Shown here: positions 17,554 to 26,208 of the stretch, piece by piece
Numbering within the stretch: position 1 is the stretch's first letter
Layout: every line of letters begins with the position of its first letter
Source of the DNA: Nonomuraea sp. SBT364
GTDB taxonomy: Bacteria > Actinomycetota > Actinomycetes > Streptosporangiales > Streptosporangiaceae
Direction: 5' to 3'
DNA: 64,000 nt
Assembly: GCF_001083785.1 (NCBI RefSeq)
Contig: NZ_LAVL01000001.1
Coordinates: forward strand, 167,608-231,607
The notes under the pieces: model-generated
The model's input: only the letters and a program-made list of their open reading frames with translations
Databases searched by the model: none
Told to the model about the DNA's origin: nothing
Position numbers and translations under genes: made by a program

Positions 17554-18725
17554 TCGGTACCGCCTGCGGGGATCGACGCGGAGACTCGGAAACCGCCGTC
17601 CGGCCGCTCGCCCGCGGCGAGCTCACCGCCCATCGCGCCTATCCGGTCACGCAGTCCAGCCAGGCCGCGGCCGCCGGAGAGGCTGCTTCTCGCGCCTACG
17701 GGGACCGCGGCGGCGGCGTTCGTCACCTCGACCTCCACGCGGTGGTCCCGATAGCCGATGCGAACGGTGGTGGGGCGGCCCTCGGCGTACTTGACGGCGT
17801 TCGTCAGGCCCTCCTGCACCACCCGGTACACGGCCAGCCCCACGCCGACCGGGAGCGAGGGCTGGTCGCCGTCCTCCACCAGTTCGATCGGCTGGCCGCC
17901 GCTTCGGGCCTGTTCGACCAGGTCTCGCACGCTGCCCATGACGGGCGTGGCCGACTCTCCGGTCGCCTCCAGCACGTCCAGCAGATACCGCAGTTCGGCC
18001 AGGGCTCGGCGGCCGGCGCCGCCGATCGTGGACAGTGCCGTGACCACGCGTTCCGGCGACGTGGCCACGAACTGCGTGGCGTCGGCCTGCACGACGATGG
18101 CGGTGACGTGGTGGGTCACCACGTCGTGCAGCTCCCGCGCGATGCGCGCCCGCTCCGCGGCGGCCGCGGCCTCGGTGGCGAGCCGCCGTCGTTCGGCCTC
18201 CTGGAGCCGCTGCCCCCGTACGAAGGCGCCGCCCAGCCAGCACGCGGCGAAAAGCAGGTAGAAGATCAGGAAGTCGCTCTGCAGAACCGGTGAGCCGAGC
18301 AGGACCACGGCCACGCACAGCACGACGTACGCGGCCGACGCCACGACGGCGATGACGCGCCGGAATCGCTCCTGGTGCGCGCCCACCGAATACAGCGCAA
18401 TGTACACCGACACGGTGCCGAACTGCATCGGGTAGCCGAGCGTCTCGTGGAGCGCGAAAGCCGGGCCGGTGATCGCCAGACACGCGGCGGGCCATCGCGT
18501 GCGCACGGCCAGAGGCACCGTCTGGGCCAGGATCAGGACGATCTGGAACGCGTCGGCCGGGCGTCCTGACCGGTTTCCGAACTCGACGCTCATGATCGAC
18601 AGCGCCGGCACGAACGCCAGCCCGGTGCACACCACGGCCAGCCACCGGTCCCATACCCGGGCGTCGTAGACGCGCCACACCTCCCGCAACCTCCGGAAGC
18701 GGTCGCTGGCCCAGGTCCCCGGCAT
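17550..18725 (-). CDS. sensor histidine kinase (HisKA_3 / NarX-like)
   Basis: 391 residues. The N-terminal ~160 residues hold about five hydrophobic helices with very short loops, so the sensor is buried in the membrane. The dimerisation/phospho-acceptor helix is ERARIARELHDVVTHHVTAI, with the His in ELHD. The HATPase domain follows (VYRVVQEGLTNAVKYAEGRP, then GRGLAGLRDRIGAMGG). It pairs with the response regulator 16882-17553. The stimulus is unknown; this class often reports envelope or antibiotic stress. Confidence 0.93.
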   Translation of the reverse strand: MPGTWASDRFRRLREVWRVYDARVWDRWLAVVCTGLAFVPALSIMSVEFGNRSGRPADAFQIVLILAQTVPLAVRTRWPAACLAITGPAFALHETLGYPMQFGTVSVYIALYSVGAHQERFRRVIAVVASAAYVVLCVAVVLLGSPVLQSDFLIFYLLFAACWLGGAFVRGQRLQEAERRRLATEAAAAAERARIARELHDVVTHHVTAIVVQADATQFVATSPERVVTALSTIGGAGRRALAELRYLLDVLEATGESATPVMGSVRDLVEQARSGGQPIELVEDGDQPSLPVGVGLAVYRVVQEGLTNAVKYAEGRPTTVRIGYRDHRVEVEVTNAAAAVPVGARSSLSGGRGLAGLRDRIGAMGGELAAGERPDGGFRVSASIPAGGTE

Positions 18726-18891
18726 GGCTCAGAGCCTATCGATCTCTGATTCCCGATGTTGCCGCGTTTGTCCCTCAGATGAGCTACACGGAATGTCCGC
18801 AACGCGGTGATTCGGGACAGGGCCTTCCACTCCTACCTTTCTCATCAGCGGCTGACAACCACGGTCAACCACGATGTCGGAGGACAGCACC

Positions 18892-20448
18892 ATGGGAAAC
18901 ACCATTCGCGTACGCGTCGCCGTCGCCGGCGCCCTGACCGCGGTCGCGGCAACGGGGGCGGTGATCGGCGGGCAGCCGGCCGGCGCCAGGGCCGTGGCGA
19001 CCGCCGGTCACGTCCAGACTTCGATCAAGTGGGGTGAGTGCCCGGAACCCGCACCGGGCGCCAAACGGAACCCCGGGCAAACCTGCGGCCTGGTCAAGGT
19101 GCCTCTGGACTACCGCCGGCCCGGCGGAGAGACCATCACCGTCGCGGTCTCCAGGATCGCCACCGCCAAGCCCGGCAAGAAGCGCGGCGACCTGCTGTTC
19201 AACCCGGGTGGCCCGGGACTGCAGGGCCTGGACATGCCCGGCCAGATGGCACTCACGCTCCCGAAGGGGGTGCTGGACTCCTACGACCTGATCGGGTTCG
19301 ACGCGCGCGGCGTCGGCCACAGCACCCCGATGAGCTGCGGCCTGTCCGGCACCAGCCTTCTCACCATCTTCCCCTACCCCGGCGCCGGCGGCTCGATCGA
19401 GGGCAACGTCACCAACGCGCGCGCCGTCGCCCGGCAGTGCGCCACGATCGGTGACAAGCTCCGCTTCTTCAACAGCGCGAACACCGCCCGCGACATGGAT
19501 CGCATCCGCCGGGCGCTCGGGGCGCGGAAGATCTCCTACTGGGGCCAGTCCTTCGGCACCTACCTCGGCGCGGTCTACGCCTCGCTGTTCCCCCGCAACA
19601 CCGACCGGATGGTGCTGGAGGGCAACGTCGACCCGGCCAAGGTGTGGGCGAAGATGCTGAACACCTGGAACCAGGGCATGAACGACCGGTTCCCGGACGC
19701 CGCCCGCGTGGCCGCGGCGGACGACGCCGACCTCGGGCTGGGCAGCACTGCCGGCGAGGTCACCGACGCCTTCCTCGCGCTGGCCGACCGCCTCGACCGG
19801 AAGCCGGCCATGATGCCGGGCACGTCGGTCGCCATCAGCGGTGCGCTGCTGCGCGGCGTCACGTACCAGATGTTGCAGCGCAACGAGCTGCTCGCCCCGC
19901 TCACCCGATTCTGGAAGGCGGCGGCCGACCTGTCGGCCGGCAAGGCCCCGGCGGACGCGGACGTCGCCGTGCTCCGGCAGATTCTCGCCGACGCCCCCGC
20001 TGTGAAGGGCGTGCCGGCGGACAACCAGGCCACCATGGTCCTGGCCATGCTCTGCGGGGACACCACCTGGTCGCGAGAGGTGGACTCCTACGCCGACGCC
20101 ACCGCGGCCGCCCGCGCCAAGTACCCGCTGAGCGCGGGCATGCCCAACAACATCCTGCCGTGCGCGTTCTGGTCGCGGAAGCCGATCGAACCGGTGGTCA
20201 AGGTCACCTCGCGCGGTCCGCGTAACATCCTGATCCTGCAGAACCGCCGCGACAACGCCACACCGTGGGCAGGGGGCCGGGGAATGCGCAGGGCCCTGGG
20301 TGACCGCGCCGGCTTCCTCGGTGTCGAGCACGGCGGCCACTTCGTCTACGGCACCGGCTCGACCTGCGCCGACAAGGCCACCGTCGCGTTCCTGATCAAG
20401 GGAGCCCGGCCGGCCAAGGAGGCCTCCTGCGACGGCCCCCGGCCCTGA
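18892..20448 (+). CDS. secreted alpha/beta hydrolase, tripeptidyl aminopeptidase-like
   Basis: 518 residues beginning MGNTIRVRVAVAGALTAVAA with a signal-peptide-like hydrophobic stretch (Ala-Gly rich, possible cleavage near GARA-VAT). The SlpD/E or tripeptidyl aminopeptidase fold is marked by LLFNPGGPG (oxyanion loop), FDARGVGHSTP, nucleophile elbow GQSFGT (Ser220), Asp in QNRRDNATP and His in EHGGHFVYG, followed by the TAP-like C-terminal domain. It should remove N-terminal tripeptides from peptides outside the cell. GGAGG lies nine bases before ATG 18892. It diverges from the two-component pair at 16882-18725. Confidence 0.9.
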   Translation: MGNTIRVRVAVAGALTAVAATGAVIGGQPAGARAVATAGHVQTSIKWGECPEPAPGAKRNPGQTCGLVKVPLDYRRPGGETITVAVSRIATAKPGKKRGDLLFNPGGPGLQGLDMPGQMALTLPKGVLDSYDLIGFDARGVGHSTPMSCGLSGTSLLTIFPYPGAGGSIEGNVTNARAVARQCATIGDKLRFFNSANTARDMDRIRRALGARKISYWGQSFGTYLGAVYASLFPRNTDRMVLEGNVDPAKVWAKMLNTWNQGMNDRFPDAARVAAADDADLGLGSTAGEVTDAFLALADRLDRKPAMMPGTSVAISGALLRGVTYQMLQRNELLAPLTRFWKAAADLSAGKAPADADVAVLRQILADAPAVKGVPADNQATMVLAMLCGDTTWSREVDSYADATAAARAKYPLSAGMPNNILPCAFWSRKPIEPVVKVTSRGPRNILILQNRRDNATPWAGGRGMRRALGDRAGFLGVEHGGHFVYGTGSTCADKATVAFLIKGARPAKEASCDGPRP

Positions 20449-20770
20449 CCGTCAGGCAGTCATCATGGTCACCAACCATCCAGGACCTGACTTCGAAGGT
20501 GATCCGGACAGGGGATCCTCGTGGGGAGTGGCGAGATCCCCACTCAGACGGAACTGATCCCCCACCGTGCCTCCCCCGGAAGGCCGGGCGGACGGTTCGA
20601 GGTCGGCGCTGCCGCCGCGTACCTGCCCCTGTCCGGGGCCGCCGCGACACTGCTCCGGCTGACCTGGCGACAGGAATCCGTCATCCGGAGGCTCGCCGGG
20701 TACACGCTGTCCGCGCTGCCTTCTGGCTCATCGTCGTTCGAACGTACGCCCACGATCTTGAGGAGATTTG
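20449..20770. other. intergenic, nothing recognised
   Basis: Open frames cover this stretch in several phases, but none has family resemblance or a credible ribosome site. It should contain the promoter of the LLM oxidoreductase gene. Confidence 0.4.
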
Positions 20771-21664
20771 ATGCGCATCGGACTGTTCGTAGATGAGAAG
20801 GGGCCGTCCCTGGACGTGATCGTCGATCAGACTCGCGCTGCGGCCACGGCGGGCTTCGCCGGAGTGTGGCTGGGCCAGCGCGACGGCAGGGACGCGCTCA
20901 CCGCACTTGCGGTGGCAGGGCGCCAGGTGCCCGGCATCGAGCTCGGTACGGCGGTGGTGCCGAGCTACCCCCGGCATCCGATGGCCCTTGCGGCGCAGGC
21001 GCTGACGGCCCAGGAGGCGGTTGGCGGCCGGCTCAGCCTGGGGCTTGGTGTCAGCCACCGGCACATCATCGAAGAGCAGTACGGCCTTTCCTTCGACCGC
21101 CCTGTTCGTCACCTCCGCGAGTACCTGTCCGTGCTGGTTCCGCTGCTGAAGGGCGAGACTGTGACGTACAAGGGCGAGACACTCCAGGCCGCGGGCGCGG
21201 TCGACATCGCGGCAGCGGCGCCGCCGTCCGTGCTTGTCGGCGCACTCGGCCCGGCAATGTTGCGGCTGGCCGGAGACTTGGCCGATGGAACCATCACGAC
21301 GTGGGCCAATGCGGCGGCTCTCGCCGACCACGTCGTTCCTGCGATCACCCGGGCGGCGGGCCGGCGTACGCCACGTGTGGTCGCTTCCACGGTCGTCTGC
21401 GTCACCTCGCACGAGGACGATCGCAGGCGCTGGGTCGCTGAGAATTTCGGGATGGTCGGGCAGTTGCCCAGCTACCGCGCCGTGCTCGACAGAGGTCGCG
21501 CCGCAGGCCCTCAGGACACGGTCGTCATCGGTGATGAGATCGTCGTCGAGCGCCAGGTCCGCCGGCTGTTCGATGCCGGTGCCACGGAACTCGTGGTGAT
21601 GCTTCTCGGATCAGAGGACGAACAGGCCCGGAGCACCGCACTCCTGGCCGACCTTGCGGGGTAG
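20771..21664 (+). CDS. LLM class (luciferase-like) oxidoreductase, probably F420-dependent
   Basis: 297 residues with a bacterial-luciferase-like TIM barrel: MRIGLFVDEKGPSLDVIVDQ, TRAAATAGFAGVWLGQRDGR, then GIELGTAVVPSYPRHPMALA and the LSLGLGVSHRHIIEEQYGLS loop. This pattern (ELGTAVVPTYPRHP, LGLGxSH) belongs to the actinobacterial F420-dependent LLM group; FMN use cannot be excluded. Substrate unknown. A GAGGAG lies six bases before ATG 20771. It is monocistronic on the visible evidence. Confidence 0.88.
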   Translation: MRIGLFVDEKGPSLDVIVDQTRAAATAGFAGVWLGQRDGRDALTALAVAGRQVPGIELGTAVVPSYPRHPMALAAQALTAQEAVGGRLSLGLGVSHRHIIEEQYGLSFDRPVRHLREYLSVLVPLLKGETVTYKGETLQAAGAVDIAAAAPPSVLVGALGPAMLRLAGDLADGTITTWANAAALADHVVPAITRAAGRRTPRVVASTVVCVTSHEDDRRRWVAENFGMVGQLPSYRAVLDRGRAAGPQDTVVIGDEIVVERQVRRLFDAGATELVVMLLGSEDEQARSTALLADLAG

Positions 21665-22069
21665 GACCGGCCGGACCGGACCGGCGCAGGTCCGAGCGGG
21701 AGTACGGTCCACCCGTGCTGGACGCGGTGCACCTCATCCGCGGGGCCGCCCTGCATCGACCGGGACAGCGGTGCTGCCCGGCTCCGCGCCCGCCGCCTCG
21801 GGCATCGCGGTCCCGCCGCTCTCCCCGGACCAGTCCGTGCCCGTCCACGTCACGGCGACCGGTTGGGGCATCCCCCGGGTGTCGACATTCGCGGTGTCCA
21901 AGCCGCCGCTCAAGGCGTGGTGCGCCCCTCCCTGCCCCGGCTGCCGTTCGCCGGTCGCTCCACTACGCGCGCCGCCTGAATGACGAGTCGCTCTCAAGGC
22001 CATCGTCCGCACGTCCACCGTGGCATGACCACGCCATGGCCCCATCAATATCGGCGCAGTTCGAGCCGC
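21665..22069. other. intergenic with a possible gene scrap
   Basis: A plus-strand phase at about 21790-21930 reads GIAVPPLSPDQSVPVHVTAT then GWGIPRVSTFAVSKPPLKAW, which looks protein-like, but it has no start and no recognised family. The remainder shows nothing. The alpha/beta hydrolase 22070-22906 ends at the right edge. Confidence 0.35.
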
Positions 22070-22906
22070 CTATGGTCGCTGGTCGGTGAGCACCTCGCGC
22101 AGCCGGTCGGCGAACGCCCCAGGGTGGGTCATCAGGCCGTTGTGCCCGCCCGGGAAGTCGACGACCGGGCGTTCCAGCAGCGCGCCGAGCAGCTGCGCGC
22201 AGCGGTTAGGCGCGATGCCGCCCGACGAACGCCCCATGGCAGGCACGATCGTCGCAGACGAGGACTTCAGCGCCGCCACGTCCGGCTCGTAGTCGCGCAC
22301 GGCCGGCAGATCGCGGCCGAGGAACAGTTCCATGTTCGCTGACCGGTGCTCGCTCGGCGGGGGCATCCGCGCACCGGGCTCGGCCTTCATGCGGGCGGGG
22401 TCGATGCCGTTGTAGGCCAGCATCTTCATCATGGCGGGCCCGGCCCCCTCCTGCTCGTACGTGGTCATCACCTTGGACAGGAAGGTCAGCGCCTCCGTCC
22501 GCTCCGGCTCGGGCAGCAAGCGCATCGCCGGCGGCTCGTGCGCCACGACGACACGCAACTGCTCGGGATGGCGAGCGGCCAGCTCAAGTCCGATCATCGC
22601 GCCGATGCTGGAACCCAGCACGATCACCGGATCCCGAGCCAGCTCGGTGAGCAGCCGGTGCACGTCATCGCCGTGCAGATGCAGGCTCCAGGGGCGCGCG
22701 TCGTCGGCGTTCAGGGCGCTGCGGGACACCCCGCGCCGGTCGTAGGTGACCACGGTGTGATCGGAGGCCAGCTCATCGGCCAAACCCTCCGTCAGCCCGG
22801 CGTCACCGTCGCCGCCCTGGAGGACCAGCAGGAGGGGGCCGGATCCCCGCTTTTCGTAGTGGAGCTGGGCGCCGGGCACTCGCAGTATGCCGGTTGTCTT
22901 GTCCAT
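22070..22906 (-). CDS. alpha/beta hydrolase
   Basis: 278 residues with QLHYEKRGSGPLLLVLQGGD, nucleophile elbow LGSSIGAMIG (Ser100), the HEPPAMRLLP loop and the catalytic His in VDFPGGHNGLMTHPGAF. It shares length and several motifs with 11090-11917 and is probably a paralogue. It diverges from the MarR gene at 22980 over a 15-bp-periodic operator (22934-22971), so MarR control is very likely. Small-molecule ester, lactone or epoxide-type substrates are all possible. Confidence 0.88.
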   Translation of the reverse strand: MDKTTGILRVPGAQLHYEKRGSGPLLLVLQGGDGDAGLTEGLADELASDHTVVTYDRRGVSRSALNADDARPWSLHLHGDDVHRLLTELARDPVIVLGSSIGAMIGLELAARHPEQLRVVVAHEPPAMRLLPEPERTEALTFLSKVMTTYEQEGAGPAMMKMLAYNGIDPARMKAEPGARMPPPSEHRSANMELFLGRDLPAVRDYEPDVAALKSSSATIVPAMGRSSGGIAPNRCAQLLGALLERPVVDFPGGHNGLMTHPGAFADRLREVLTDQRP

Positions 22907-22933
22907 GGTTCCCAGCGTAATCCATCTCGATGA

Positions 22934-22971
22934 GATGCATCTGATAATGATGCATCTTGTAGAGATGTATC
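22934..22971. promoter_or_regulatory. MarR-type operator array, three 8-bp sites at 15-bp spacing
   Basis: GATGCATC occurs at 22934-22941 and 22949-22956, and GATGTATC at 22964-22971. Each gap is seven bases, so the period is 15 bp. GATGCATC is its own reverse complement. A weaker fourth match (AATCCATC, 22919-22926) keeps the period. The array fills the space between the divergent hydrolase and MarR start codons. Confidence 0.75.
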
Positions 22972-22979
22972 ATGGCTGA

Positions 22980-23480
22980 GTGAATGCCGTGGAGCTGTTC
23001 CTCCTGGGCAGGGCCTTGATGAGGATGAGCGAAAAGGCCTTGCCCACGGCCGGGCTCGACCTGTCACCCATTGGCGTACGGTCTGGCATGGTTGTCGCCG
23101 CCGACATCGATGAGCATCCCGGCACCTCCATCCGTGAGATCGCGGAGCGAACGGGGCTCGTGCAAAGCCTGGTGTCGGCGGCCGTGGCCCGATTGCGCGA
23201 CGCGGGTGTCGTCGTCACCGAGACGGACCCGAGCGACCGCCGCCGCACCCTGGTGCGGCACGCCCCCGACAAGTCCCGCCGTGAAGCCGAGGTGGAGTCC
23301 ATTCCGGTGGACGAGGCCCTGGCCGCCGCCTTCGGTGCCCGCTCCGCCGAGGAGGCCACTCAGATCGTCGCCGCAGTGGAAACGCTGGCGAAGCGCCTCA
23401 CCGACGAAACGATGCCTCGCTTTCACGCCGCCCTTCCCGATGCGGACCGGCTTGAGGGGGATTCGCCTGAGATGGATTAG
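22980..23480 (+). CDS. MarR family transcriptional regulator
   Basis: 166 residues with a winged helix: DLSPIGVRSGMVVAADIDEH, TSIREIAERTGLVQSLVSAA (recognition helix) and the wing VVVTETDPSDRRRTLVRHAP. GTG 22980 is the only start that keeps the first dimerisation helix (VELFLLGRALMRMSEKALPT). No ribosome site is seen, and a four-codon ATG-GCT-GAG-TGA lies at 22972-22983, overlapping the GTG. Divergent from hydrolase 22070-22906, its probable target. Confidence 0.88.
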   Translation: MNAVELFLLGRALMRMSEKALPTAGLDLSPIGVRSGMVVAADIDEHPGTSIREIAERTGLVQSLVSAAVARLRDAGVVVTETDPSDRRRTLVRHAPDKSRREAEVESIPVDEALAAAFGARSAEEATQIVAAVETLAKRLTDETMPRFHAALPDADRLEGDSPEMD

Positions 23481-23915
23481 GTAAGTGCGCAGAGTGCTGA
23501 CTCCACGCCATCGAATGCAGGCCGGGCGCGACTCCAGCCACAACCGCATGGCGGCCGAGCGCCAGGGCCAAGAACGTGGCCACGTCCACGGCCTATGCCG
23601 GCCGGATGACGTCGCCGACACCCAGCCGGCGCACCAGGGCGCCGCCGGCAGGGAGGAGACCAGCATCGACATGGCCGCGGTGAGGCCGATGTTCATCACG
23701 AAGACCCACACCGCCAGCGTCCGCAGCATCCGGTGCCGACGAACCCCATCGGAGCCGTTCGGCGATATCGGCGCGGATGGACGAGCCGCGTCTCACACGG
23801 AATCGCCCGTCTCGTACACCTACTGCCAGCGCTCCGGCCAGGACGAACGGCAGCGCGTCCACCAGAAACGGCACCGCAGCCGCAATCCCGAAAAGCCAGC
23901 CGGCCGGCGGTGCCC
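23475..23915 (-). pseudogene. MFS transporter fragment, frameshifted
   Basis: Minus-strand coding sense begins at about 23910 (VPFLVDALPFVLAGALAVGV then RDGRFRVRRGSSIRADIAER) and switches phase near 23735 to MLRTLAVWVFVMNIGLTAAM and SMLVSSLPAA, with another shift near 23640. These are middle helices of an MFS_3-type exporter. Both ends of the transporter are missing. It joins directly to the TfuA remnant upstream. Confidence 0.6.
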
Positions 23916-23934
23916 GCTCACCCCGTCAGCCTCG

Positions 23935-24347
23935 ACGGCCTTCCAGGAGCGGTCCGGGTAGGGAATGTCGCGTGCCGTCGCGACGATTCCGTATGCCTGC
24001 CGACTTGACAGCACGCCTGCGGTACGGGCTTGTGTGATGTCGGGGCGCCTCATCGTGGGCCACCGCCACTTCGTCGTCACCGTCGGCGACACCGTCGCGG
24101 TACATCGCGAAGACCTGACCGCTGCCGGTCATGCCCTGGGGATGCAGTTCTGCGGCGCGGAGGGCGCCCAAGCTGGAGCAGCCAATCACCGTCACGCCAT
24201 TCGCCGGCAGGTGCAGGATCTCCTTCTGCCGGAGCGATAGCCGCAGAGAGGTCGCCGTGCCGTACACGAGGATGTATCAGTGCGCCTTCGGCAGACGCAC
24301 AACCTCGTGCGCGGGCGGGTCGGCCCGACGAAGACGTGAATCGACAA
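23935..24347 (-). pseudogene. TfuA-like domain protein, heavily decayed
   Basis: Minus strand, several phases. TTG 24347 opens with SIHVFVGPT, then HPRVRHGDL, then the best block EILHLPANGVTVIGCSSLGA, LRAAELHPQGMTGSGQVFAM and YRDGVADGDDEVAVAHDE, which is the core TfuA signature (GSxSxGALRAAEL, GM.G.G..F..Y..G...DDEVA..H). It ends with TAGVLSSRQAYGIVATARDI and PYPDRSWKAVE, the usual C-terminal region. Phase changes and an internal deletion make it non-functional. TfuA proteins partner YcaO enzymes in thioamide/azoline peptide modification; no YcaO or precursor gene is present in this window. It ends about 20 bases from the IS3 left end. Confidence 0.65.
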
Positions 24348-24426
24348 CTCAACTGTCCGGGGCCGACTGAGCTTCCCCCCGTTTTCCGGACACTTGACCT
24401 GAGGTCACCCTTGATCATCAGGAAGG

Positions 24427-24729
24427 ATGTCCTCCATGCCCTCGCCACACCCTGCCGAGTTCCGGCGTCGCGCGGTCGAGCTCGCGCGCCAAGGCGACAA
24501 ACCGCTCCTCCAGCTCGCCAAGGACCTGGGCGTCAGCCGCTCGTGCCTGCAGAACTGGCTGCGACAAGCTGACGCCGAGGACAACGCCGGCCCCGGTGAC
24601 CGGTTGACCAGCGCAGAGAAGAAGGAACTCGCCGAGCTGCGCCGCCGCAATAAGCAGCTGGAGATGGAGAACGACATCCTCAAGCGGGCGGCGGCGTACT
24701 TCGCCCGGGAGAACGTCCTCCCAAAGTAA
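24427..24729 (+). CDS. IS3 family transposase OrfA
   Basis: 100 residues with an HTH (FRRRAVELARQGDKPLLQLA then KDLGVSRSCLQNWLRQADAE) and a C-terminal leucine-zipper-like helix (KKELAELRRRNKQLEMENDI then LKRAAAYFARENVLPK). It binds the element ends and inhibits transposition when made alone. The stop TAA 24727-24729 follows directly after the slip site C-CCA-AAG (24720-24726). Confidence 0.95.
   Translation: MSSMPSPHPAEFRRRAVELARQGDKPLLQLAKDLGVSRSCLQNWLRQADAEDNAGPGDRLTSAEKKELAELRRRNKQLEMENDILKRAAAYFARENVLPK
24720..24726 (+). promoter_or_regulatory. programmed -1 ribosomal frameshift site CCCAAAG
   Basis: In the orfA phase the heptamer is read C-CCA-AAG, fitting the X-XXY-YYZ rule exactly, and the stop codon TAA is next. 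A -1 slip gives CCC-AAA-GTA-ATC and joins orfA to orfB (LPK then VIYSLVRELADDRI), the standard way IS3 elements make the full transposase. Confidence 0.8.
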
Positions 24730-24776
24730 TCTACTCGCTGGTCCGCGAACTCGCCGACGACCGCATTCCGGTCGCG

Positions 24777-25601
24777 GTGGCCTGCCGAGTACTCCAGGTG
24801 TCAACCTCGGGATATTACGAGTGGCTCGGTCGGCCCGAGCCGCCGCGTGAACTCCGCAATAAGGAACTCAGCAAAATGATCCGGCGGATCCATGCCGACT
24901 CGCGCGGCAGTTACGGCTCACCGCGGATGCACGCCGAGCTCACGCTCGGTCTGGGTGAGCAGGTCAACCGCAAGCGCGTCGAGCGGCTCATGCGCGCGGC
25001 CGGCCTGCAGGGCATCTACCGGCGCAAGGGCCGCCGCAGCCTGGTCAACCAGGCCACCGAGGAGGACCTGGTGCAGCGCCGCTTCGACGTCGAAGCGCCC
25101 GATCGGCTCTGGCTGACCGACATCACCGAGCATCCCACCCGCGAGGGAAAGCTGTATTGCGCCACCGTCATGGACGCCTATTCACGGCGCGTCATCGGCT
25201 GGTCCATCGACGCACGACAGGATACGGATCTCGTGGTGAATGCATTAGCGATGGCGGTGGCCCGGCGAAAGCCGGACACCCGCTCGACCATTCTACATTC
25301 CGATCACGGCACGCAATATACGTCGTGGGCCTTTGGAAAGCGGCTGCGAGACGCGGGCCTGCTCGGATCCATGGGAACGGTGGGCGATTGCTACGACAAT
25401 GCGATGATGGAATCGTTCTGGGGCACGATGCAGCTCGAACTTCTCGATGTCAAAAGCTGGGAAACCCGAGAAGAACTAGCCAACGCCATCTTTGAATGGA
25501 TCGAATGCTGGTACAATCCATACCGACGACATTCCAGCATCGGAATGCACAGCCCCGTCACGTTCGAGGCCCTCTACCGGCCGTCAGACACCGCTGAGTG
25601 A
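24777..25601 (+). CDS. IS3 family transposase OrfB (catalytic part of the OrfAB fusion)
   Basis: The orfB phase is open from just after the orfA stop; 24777 is only the first GTG and the working protein is the frameshift fusion. It has the HTH_21 segment (IRRIHADSRGSYGSPRMHAE) and an rve integrase core. The DDE residues are Asp in LWLTDITEHP, Asp in ILHSDHGTQYTSWAF and Glu in NAMMESFWGTMQLEL, with the IS3-typical spacing and the C-terminal YNPYRRHSSIGMHSPVTFE. Nothing is truncated. Confidence 0.95.
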   Translation: MACRVLQVSTSGYYEWLGRPEPPRELRNKELSKMIRRIHADSRGSYGSPRMHAELTLGLGEQVNRKRVERLMRAAGLQGIYRRKGRRSLVNQATEEDLVQRRFDVEAPDRLWLTDITEHPTREGKLYCATVMDAYSRRVIGWSIDARQDTDLVVNALAMAVARRKPDTRSTILHSDHGTQYTSWAFGKRLRDAGLLGSMGTVGDCYDNAMMESFWGTMQLELLDVKSWETREELANAIFEWIECWYNPYRRHSSIGMHSPVTFEALYRPSDTAE

Positions 25602-25638
25602 CCTCACCTCAGGTGTCCGTGCTACAGGGGGAAGCTCA

Positions 25639-25928
25639 TGGTCCGGTTTGGCCGCTCCGAGTTCCAGCGCCAGCTCCTCCATCGCATCGAGGTCGTCAGC
25701 GTGGAAATCCAGATGGAACTGTTGTGGCACGTCCTGACCCGGCCACTGCGGAGCCCGGTATCCGTCAACCCGCTGGAATCCCAGATCACAGCCGGAGCCG
25801 TCCGTCAGAGCGACGAACTCGTCCGTACTGAAGAGCTCGCGCATCCCGGTCAGTGCACCGTAGAAGCCCGCCAGCACCTGCGGGTCAGCACAGTCCAGAG
25901 TCACCCCTCGCAGTACAGCGCCTGGCAA
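25639..25928 (-). pseudogene. VOC-family (glyoxalase-like) gene cut by the IS element
   Basis: TTG 25928, six bases after AAGGAG, starts MPGAVLRGVTLDCADPQVLA. FYGALTGMRELFSTDEFVAL and QQFHLDFHADDLDAMEELAL follow, a clear glyoxalase-like VOC protein. At LELGAAKPDH the frame runs into the IS3 right end at 25638 and continues with 17 unrelated residues to a stop at 25584. By family length about 25 C-terminal residues are lost. The missing part is not found beyond the left end of the IS. Confidence 0.8.
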
Positions 25929-26208
25929 CGTTCGCTCCTTCGTGTCCGCGCGTCTGTCTCCGTAAGCCGCCGCTGCACGCGATCACCGGCCACAGCCACA
26001 CCGTACCCGCCACATCCATCGCTGAAGTAGCGGTTTACCCCTGCCTCGAAGCAGCGGGTGACTGTGACCGGTGCTTTCGATACACGCCCTCATGCCCCTT
26101 TCGTCGTTGCGGTTGGTTGGATGGGGTCTGCTGGTCGGTCAGCCGCAGTTCGGCTTACGGGCGCGGCCGGCGCGGACGGCTTCGCGCCGTAGGGCTTTAC
26201 ACGGACAT

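Larger units (their letters stand above)
24368..25638 (+). mobile_element. complete IS3-family insertion sequence, 1271 bp
   Basis: The ends form imperfect inverted repeats of about 41 bp. Both start TGAGCTTCCCCC read inward (24368-24379 on plus; 25627-25638 on minus), share a central GGACAC, and end GAGGTCAC. Inside are orfA and orfB in phases 0 and -1 with a slippery heptamer between. The transposase keeps its DDE residues, so the element may be active. The bases flanking the two ends (GAC left, TGG right) show no target-site duplication. On the right it interrupts a VOC gene whose missing 3' end is not on the left; the left flank is the TfuA remnant. A deletion next to the element is likely. 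Confidence 0.9.

Noticed and set aside
18865..20340. 491-codon minus-strand ORF
   Set aside because: Antisense to the secreted peptidase with intact Ser-Asp-His motifs.
24777..25601. OrfB as an independent gene starting at 24777
   Set aside because: The open phase extends back to the slip site and IS3 elements make OrfB as an OrfAB frameshift fusion; the GTG is incidental.
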